Shown: positions 15,801-19,251 of the stretch, one piece after another | How the letters are laid out: each line of letters begins with the position of its first letter | How positions within the stretch are numbered: position 1 is the stretch's first letter | Assembly (NCBI GenBank): GCA_013152195.1 | Contig: JAADGU010000016.1 | Span: 1-19,251, forward strand | Direction: 5' to 3' | Source of the DNA: Nitrospirota bacterium | Lineage (GTDB): Bacteria; Nitrospirota; Thermodesulfovibrionia; Thermodesulfovibrionales; JdFR-85 | DNA length: 19,251 nt | Notes under the pieces: model-generated | Database searches by the model: none | Told to the model about the DNA's origin: nothing | Seen by the model: only the letters and a program-made list of their open reading frames with translations | Translations under genes and position numbers: made by a program

Positions 15801-17052
15801 TGTCAAGAATGACGACCTTGCAGATCCTGCTGTTATTCAGCTGCTTGGGACAGAGGCTTATGCAGTTGTTCCGCTCATTGCAAGGAATAAGGTGATAGGT
15901 GTGTTGTGGGTGGATAATTACTTTAACCGTAAACCAATCACTGATGAGGACATGAGATTCCTTTCGGGTTTCTCTGACCAGATTGCATCTGCCATAGAGA
16001 GTGCAAGGCTCTTTGAGAAAGTGAAACTGGCAGAATCTGAACTTGAGAACATATTTGAATCCATATCCGACCTGCTTTATATAACTACAGAGGATTATAC
16101 GATAAGGAACATCAACAAGGCGGTTGTTGAGAAGATAGGGAGGAAGAAGGAGGATATAGTCGGACGCAAGTGTTATGAGATATTCCATGGCATGGACGAA
16201 CCGTATGATAAATGTCCCCATCATAAGACAGTGAATACACAGAAGGCCTATATCGAGGAACTCGAGGACACCTACAGGGGAGGTACCTTCCTGACATCCA
16301 CGTCTCCACTTTTCGACTCCTCTGGCAATTTTATGGGAACCGTTCATATTGTCAGGGATATCAGTGAACTGAAGAAGTTGAGAGAAAAGCTCGCAATGGC
16401 CGAAAAGATGGCCGCTCTTGGCGAGGTTGCTGCAAAGGTTGCCCATGAGATAAGAAACCCGCTTGTCTCAATTGGTGGTTTCTCAAGGAGGCTTGAAAGG
16501 AGGCTTGACGGAAAGTTGCTGGAGTATGCCTCTGTAATTACCAGGGAAGTGGACAGGCTTGAGGAGATACTCAAGGAGATCTTGAGTTTTGTCAGGGAGG
16601 TGAGGATCTCCAAGGAAAACCTTGAAGGTGTCGAAATAATCAAGGATATAATTTCCCTCTTCTCACAGGAGATAAATAAACGGGGGATCATTCTTGAAAC
16701 AGATTTTAAGGATCCTCTCTCTCTTGAGGTTGATCCAAACAGGATTAAAGAGGCTCTGATAAATATAATAAATAATGCAATACAGATTATGGGTGAGGGA
16801 GATCACCTGACCATAAGGACTTACAGAGAGCAGGATTACGGAGTGATTGAGGTAAGCGATACAGGACCCGGTATCAACGGGAAGGACCTTCCTTATATCT
16901 TCGACCCCTTCTTTACCACGAAGATAGATGGAACAGGGCTTGGACTTGCCATTGCACACCGTATAATTGAGGAGCATCAGGGGAAAATAGATGTCTATAG
17001 CACTATAGGCCAGGGAACGACCTTCAAGATATATTTACCATATAAAAACTAA
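12874..17052 (+). CDS. Multi-sensor membrane histidine kinase (HAMP-GAF-GAF-PAS-PAS-GAF-PAS-HisKA-HATPase)
   Basis: This is a 1392-residue sensor kinase. Membrane segments at about 9-29 and 176-198 flank a helical periplasmic domain of about 145 residues. A HAMP linker follows (about 196-250), then GAF domains at about 262-410 and 421-580 and a PAS domain at about 596-705 with a CPHC motif (Cys650, Cys653). A second PAS lies at about 723-839, a third GAF-like domain at about 850-1049, and a third PAS at about 1053-1171 with KCYEIFHG and DKCPHHK. The H-box is VAHEIRNPL with phospho-acceptor His1191. The ATPase domain has the N-box NIINNAIQ (from 1297), DTGPGI (1329) and GTGLGLAIAH (1353). All catalytic motifs are intact, so an active kinase is expected. 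It overlaps glgA by four bases and is followed by a receiver protein, the probable phosphorylation partner. The ligand of none of the sensor domains can be read. Confidence 0.95.
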   Translation: MSIRFKLSIFLLVFILIASMFGGGTMYIFDRISNNLDLLKKTSEEYRLHEELKMSIVEFSTYVKSWAFTGEQRYRRLYRDALSKVYKDFGALQDYVADKDVLKEVGSKFTELNRTARKIFSYSNPKGNQAVLHLVGQIEEQELDILTSVEELHTESLKNVTIAVKETEESKARLTLYVAVLVFITIFSVIFLVLLITRSIGRPFKELLVFTEKIISGQVDAMTGVERNDEFGIIARRFGQVLSKLKESEDSLRKRLSETELLFEVTRIASSTLELKESLKLITETVADWKGLDYVGVYLLNVEGQVFTLQALNRDADIFERSFAVDSGELFRKMLDAREPVYKEMPTEKEVAFIKRSLGSLILFPIIREGRCLGLFFIGVEAVRKFTENELNVANILSNTIGTIVRNAELYVSAMDQLNKITVLYELSRDLTTLLDLDDLLNRVVFEVTRLLNAKGCIIRLQEDHALKIKAYYGVPEDFIKGMETEVGEGIAGKVSSSGKSILVENVAEMPEDTRVPVLEAKSVVCVPLKIGYEVIGTIGLYDKKGQDGEIITFNLDDLRTTEGIASLISLAIEKARIFEKEKEKEKEALEAKKRLDILFESVQGGIVTLDRNYTLLSINRFVEDFLHMKAEDVVGRSALEIFHEKGGICPHCAAKLTFETGDINIITQSKGANYAELSSYPIKDEEGNVVEAVVLIQDITDRVLYQEEILALYKEVAQTKEYLESLIDNSADAIVTTDLKGVVTSWNRGAERIYGFTEEEAIGSFLPFIPDFLLETEMQYIERIKQGETIKNIETLRKKRDGTMIEVSLTLSPIKDAAGGVIGISGISRDISEKKKVEKELIRRNQELSRLFFISSAMRGTLELERLLRMVLTAVTMSDGLGFNRAILFLLDEEKSVLRGTMGVGPATPEEAWQIWERLSIEKKSLPEILSDIEEGPLRKDSFLDRLSTGIEVNINDDTALSRAVRERRSFNIHDVKNDDLADPAVIQLLGTEAYAVVPLIARNKVIGVLWVDNYFNRKPITDEDMRFLSGFSDQIASAIESARLFEKVKLAESELENIFESISDLLYITTEDYTIRNINKAVVEKIGRKKEDIVGRKCYEIFHGMDEPYDKCPHHKTVNTQKAYIEELEDTYRGGTFLTSTSPLFDSSGNFMGTVHIVRDISELKKLREKLAMAEKMAALGEVAAKVAHEIRNPLVSIGGFSRRLERRLDGKLLEYASVITREVDRLEEILKEILSFVREVRISKENLEGVEIIKDIISLFSQEINKRGIILETDFKDPLSLEVDPNRIKEALINIINNAIQIMGEGDHLTIRTYREQDYGVIEVSDTGPGINGKDLPYIFDPFFTTKIDGTGLGLAIAHRIIEEHQGKIDVYSTIGQGTTFKIYLPYKN

Positions 17053-17056
17053 TTAC

Positions 17057-17064
17057 AGGGGGTG
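17057..17064 (+). promoter_or_regulatory. Ribosome binding site of the response regulator
   Basis: AGGGGGTG lies five bases before the ATG at 17070, in the 17-bp gap after the kinase stop. Unlike the coupled genes upstream, the regulator has its own strong site, which would allow it to be made in excess over the kinase. Confidence 0.6.
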
Positions 17065-17069
17065 TAAAG

Positions 17070-17417
17070 ATGAAGATACTTATTGTAGACGATGACCCTT
17101 CAATCAGGATGCTTTACAAGGAAGAGCTCGAGGATGAAGGCTATGATGTGGTTACCGCGAGCTCCGGAGAAGAGGCGTTGAGGCTTTTTGAGGAAGAAAA
17201 CCCTGACCTTGTAACACTGGATATATTGATGCCGGACATGGATGGTATTCAGGTGTTGAGGAAGATGAAGGAGAAGAAGCCCAGGTTGCCCATAATCATG
17301 TCAACCGCCTATGATTACCGTGATGACTTTGCTGTGTGGGCATCCGAGGCATATGTGGTGAAATCATCTGATACCACCGAGCTTAAAGAGACAATCAAGA
17401 AGCTCCTCAAGAAATAA
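17070..17417 (+). CDS. Single-domain response regulator (CheY-like receiver)
   Basis: This 115-residue receiver domain has no output domain. The acidic pocket is D7-D9 (IVDDDPS), the phosphorylation site is Asp51 (LDILMPDMDG), the switch Thr is Thr79 (MSTAY) and the conserved Lys is Lys98 (YVVKSSD). All key residues are present, so it should be phosphorylated, most likely by the kinase encoded just upstream. With no DNA-binding domain, it must act by protein contact or as a relay or phosphate sink. Its target is unknown; glycogen enzymes of the same operon are one possibility by context only. Confidence 0.95.
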   Translation: MKILIVDDDPSIRMLYKEELEDEGYDVVTASSGEEALRLFEEENPDLVTLDILMPDMDGIQVLRKMKEKKPRLPIIMSTAYDYRDDFAVWASEAYVVKSSDTTELKETIKKLLKK

Positions 17418-17419
17418 TT

Positions 17420-18622
17420 ATGAGACTTGAGGCACTTATTCCCCTTTACGGTGGATACACGCTCAGCCGTGATGATGGCGTAATCTTTATCAGGGGTGCC
17501 CTTCCGGGTGAAGTTGTGGAAGCTGACGTGGTGGAAAAGAAGAAGGATTATTCTGTGGCCTCTGTCACGGAAGTGCTTGAGCCCTCTCCTGACAGGATTG
17601 TGCCTGCCTGCCCTGTCTTCGGGATATGCGGAGGCTGCCATTATCAGTATATAGCCTGTAACAGGCAGGTGAGCATGAAAGAGGAGGTTGTACTTGACTG
17701 TATTGAAAGGATAGGCAAGACAGAGCTGTCGCTTGATCCGTCCCTGATATCATCGCCATGGCACTACAGAAAGAGGGCGCAGTTCAAGGTTTCTGCAGAT
17801 GGGAGGATAGGGTTCTACAGAACGCTGTCACATGAGGTTGTGGAGTTTGAGAAGTGCCTCCTTTTGAGTCCTGAGATAAACACCTTTCTTGAAAAGATCA
17901 AGTCTGCTGGAGTGCTCCCCGGGATAAAAGAGATTCATGTGCAGTCCGGTGATGTTCTCCTTGCTTCTGTAAAGGGGGACAGGTTTGATACCGGGATTGC
18001 AGCGGAAAGACTCAGGGATGCAGGTATCTCCGGTATATCTTTTGAAAACGGTACTGTTGAGGGCGCCGAACAGATATGTCTTGACCTTAACGGTTACCAC
18101 TATATGGTCTCTCCAAAGTCCTTTTTCCAGGTCAACTGGGGGCTTAATCAGAAGCTCCTGTCGGTTATCGTATCCTTTGTAAGCAGTATAAGACCTGAGA
18201 AGGTAATAGATCTTTACTGTGGCGCAGGAAACTTTTCCATTCCCCTTTCCCCCTTTGCTGGTGAGATAGTGGGTGTGGAGGAAAATCCCGTCTCCTTCAG
18301 GGATGGAAAAGAAAATATAGAGTTAAACAGGATCGGGAATGTCAGGTTTGTAAACAGGAGGGTTGAAGACTTTGAGCCGGGGAGGGATACAGACATGATT
18401 ATCCTTGACCCACCACGTGCAGGGCTGACAAAGAAGGTGCTCAGGGGGATTACAGAGGCTTCTCCCACATGGCTGGTGTATATATCCTGTAACCCTTCAA
18501 CCTTCGCAAGGGACATCGGACGCCTGAAGGAGCACTATGTTCCGGATTCCGTGAGGGTGGTTGATATGTTTCCCCAGACTTATCACATTGAGGTGCTCGG
18601 GATACTTAAGAAGACAAGTTAA
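17420..18622 (+). CDS. RlmD/TrmA-family 23S rRNA (uracil-5-)-methyltransferase
   Basis: This class I SAM-dependent RNA methyltransferase of the RumA/RlmD family probably makes 5-methyluridine in 23S rRNA. The N-terminal 55 residues form a TRAM-type RNA-binding domain. A [4Fe-4S] site is predicted from Cys64, Cys70 and Cys73 (CPVFGICGGC) with Cys146 (FEKC). The SAM motif is DLYCGAGNFS (from residue 264), the DPPRAG motif is present, and the catalytic cysteine is Cys357 in YISCNPSTFARD. The 400-residue length is slightly short of E. coli RlmD (433). The target base (equivalent of U1939 or U747, or tRNA U54) cannot be told apart by eye. The start is two bases after the response-regulator stop, so it belongs to the same transcript. 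Confidence 0.92.
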   Translation: MRLEALIPLYGGYTLSRDDGVIFIRGALPGEVVEADVVEKKKDYSVASVTEVLEPSPDRIVPACPVFGICGGCHYQYIACNRQVSMKEEVVLDCIERIGKTELSLDPSLISSPWHYRKRAQFKVSADGRIGFYRTLSHEVVEFEKCLLLSPEINTFLEKIKSAGVLPGIKEIHVQSGDVLLASVKGDRFDTGIAAERLRDAGISGISFENGTVEGAEQICLDLNGYHYMVSPKSFFQVNWGLNQKLLSVIVSFVSSIRPEKVIDLYCGAGNFSIPLSPFAGEIVGVEENPVSFRDGKENIELNRIGNVRFVNRRVEDFEPGRDTDMIILDPPRAGLTKKVLRGITEASPTWLVYISCNPSTFARDIGRLKEHYVPDSVRVVDMFPQTYHIEVLGILKKTS

Positions 18623-18710
18623 TTTTAGCTGATAATGACTGCAGGAGTGTTGTAAAGGGGAGGGGCGTGGTTGAACGGATGGCCCTGTTTGGGGTAAAGT
18701 ACAATGGTTT

Positions 18711-19202
18711 ATGTCTTTAATATGTGATACAGGACCGCTGGGAAGACATGAGATAGTAATCAGCGAGAGCCTTTCAACAAAAGAGGCCCATAAGGCATTA
18801 TTCTGTTTTGACGATGGGGCCTATCAGGTTGTTGAGGAAGGACTTTTCGATGCATTACAGAAATCTGCAAGTGACGGGGCCCTGAAGATACATGTCTCGG
18901 GTGGCTGGGAATGGATGCTCTGCCTTGCCCTCTGGAAAGAGGGAAGACCGGCAAGGGGAGAGGTCTTTTTTCTCCTGAAAACACTCGGTCTGAGTGATGA
19001 CGACCTGAGGCCCTTTACCTCCTCGGATTGTAATGATATTTTCCATTACCTCTATTATGGCCAGCGTTTTGATGTGCTCAGGAGGCTATGTACCAAGGCA
19101 AAAAAGGCTTCTGAGACAAAGATCGTTCATGCCGGAAGTATCAGGATCAATTGTCATCTCGTTGCAGAGGAGACCAGGCAGATTGTGGCGAGCAGCCTCT
19201 GA
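18711..19202 (+). CDS. Hypothetical protein, not recognised
   Basis: This is a 163-residue acidic, apparently soluble protein with no signal peptide, membrane segment or metal-binding motif that I recognise. It opens with MSLICDTGPLGRHEIVISE and has a Trp-containing segment, GGWEWMLCLALWKEG (about 64-78). Codon use matches the neighbours and no stop interrupts it, so it is probably real. The upstream frame is closed by a TGA at 18672, and the ATG at 18711 has only a distant GGGG (18691-18694) as possible ribosome site, so the start is uncertain. The 88-bp gap before it contains TTGAAC (18671) and TAAAGT (18695) with an 18-bp spacer, a weak promoter candidate. It may be the start of a new unit continuing out of the window. 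Confidence 0.6.
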   Translation: MSLICDTGPLGRHEIVISESLSTKEAHKALFCFDDGAYQVVEEGLFDALQKSASDGALKIHVSGGWEWMLCLALWKEGRPARGEVFFLLKTLGLSDDDLRPFTSSDCNDIFHYLYYGQRFDVLRRLCTKAKKASETKIVHAGSIRINCHLVAEETRQIVASSL

Positions 19203-19251
19203 AGGTGCTGAAGACCCTCGTGAAGGGTACAGAATTTAGTCCGCAGATTAC

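Noticed and set aside
15634..16446. 270-codon minus-strand frame opposite the kinase gene
   Set aside because: It is a shadow of the GAF/PAS coding frame, with no family match or start signal.
19214..19228. Hairpin ACCCT/AGGGT after the last gene as terminator
   Set aside because: Five-pair stem without a T-tract; too weak to call.
1..19251. CRISPR array, tRNA, rRNA, insertion sequence or phage genes
   Set aside because: No regularly spaced repeats, no cloverleaf or rRNA-like stretches, and no transposase or integrase motifs were seen on either strand.

Overview
The window looks like chromosomal DNA of an anaerobic, Gram-negative-type bacterium. GC is intermediate, arginine is often encoded by AGG, and ribosome binding sites are strong GGAGG or GGGGG. 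The combination of a nickel CO dehydrogenase, a NuoEFG-type module, GalT/GlgA and a multi-PAS/GAF kinase would fit the Nitrospirota (Thermodesulfovibrionia) or a deep deltaproteobacterial-type lineage. This placement is an inference; no rRNA or marker gene is present to settle it.

Region 1 (1-6213, + strand) is a redox operon. It holds the 3' part of an anaerobic Ni-Fe CO dehydrogenase catalytic subunit (CooS), a NuoE/HydC-like [2Fe-2S] protein, a NuoF/HydB-like FMN/NAD(P)H-binding subunit, a stand-alone iron-sulfur protein that copies only the C-terminal part of NuoF, and a NuoG-like iron-sulfur protein. A near-perfect hairpin terminator closes it. No hydrogenase H-cluster motif and no membrane subunit is present, so the set reads as a soluble CODH:NAD(P) oxidoreductase, possibly electron-bifurcating. 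As given, both nuoE and nuoF are split by single-step frameshifts (near 978-985 and 2306-2312), while all other long genes are intact. They are annotated here as single genes with an apparent frameshift.

Region 2 (6214-10226) holds a large GT-C-like membrane protein on the + strand. It converges on a two-gene minus-strand unit made of a zinc-dependent phospholipase C-like exported protein followed by moeA (molybdenum cofactor synthesis).

Region 3 (10227-18622, + strand) begins in a 213-bp divergent intergenic region and forms a tight operon: a GalT-family nucleotidyltransferase, glycogen synthase GlgA, a 1392-residue multi-sensor histidine kinase, a single-domain response regulator and an RlmD/TrmA-family RNA methyltransferase. 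The first three genes overlap by ATGA (stop/start). Central glycogen/nucleotide-sugar metabolism is therefore co-transcribed with a two-component pair.

Region 4 (18623-19251) has a short gap and an unrecognised 163-residue protein.
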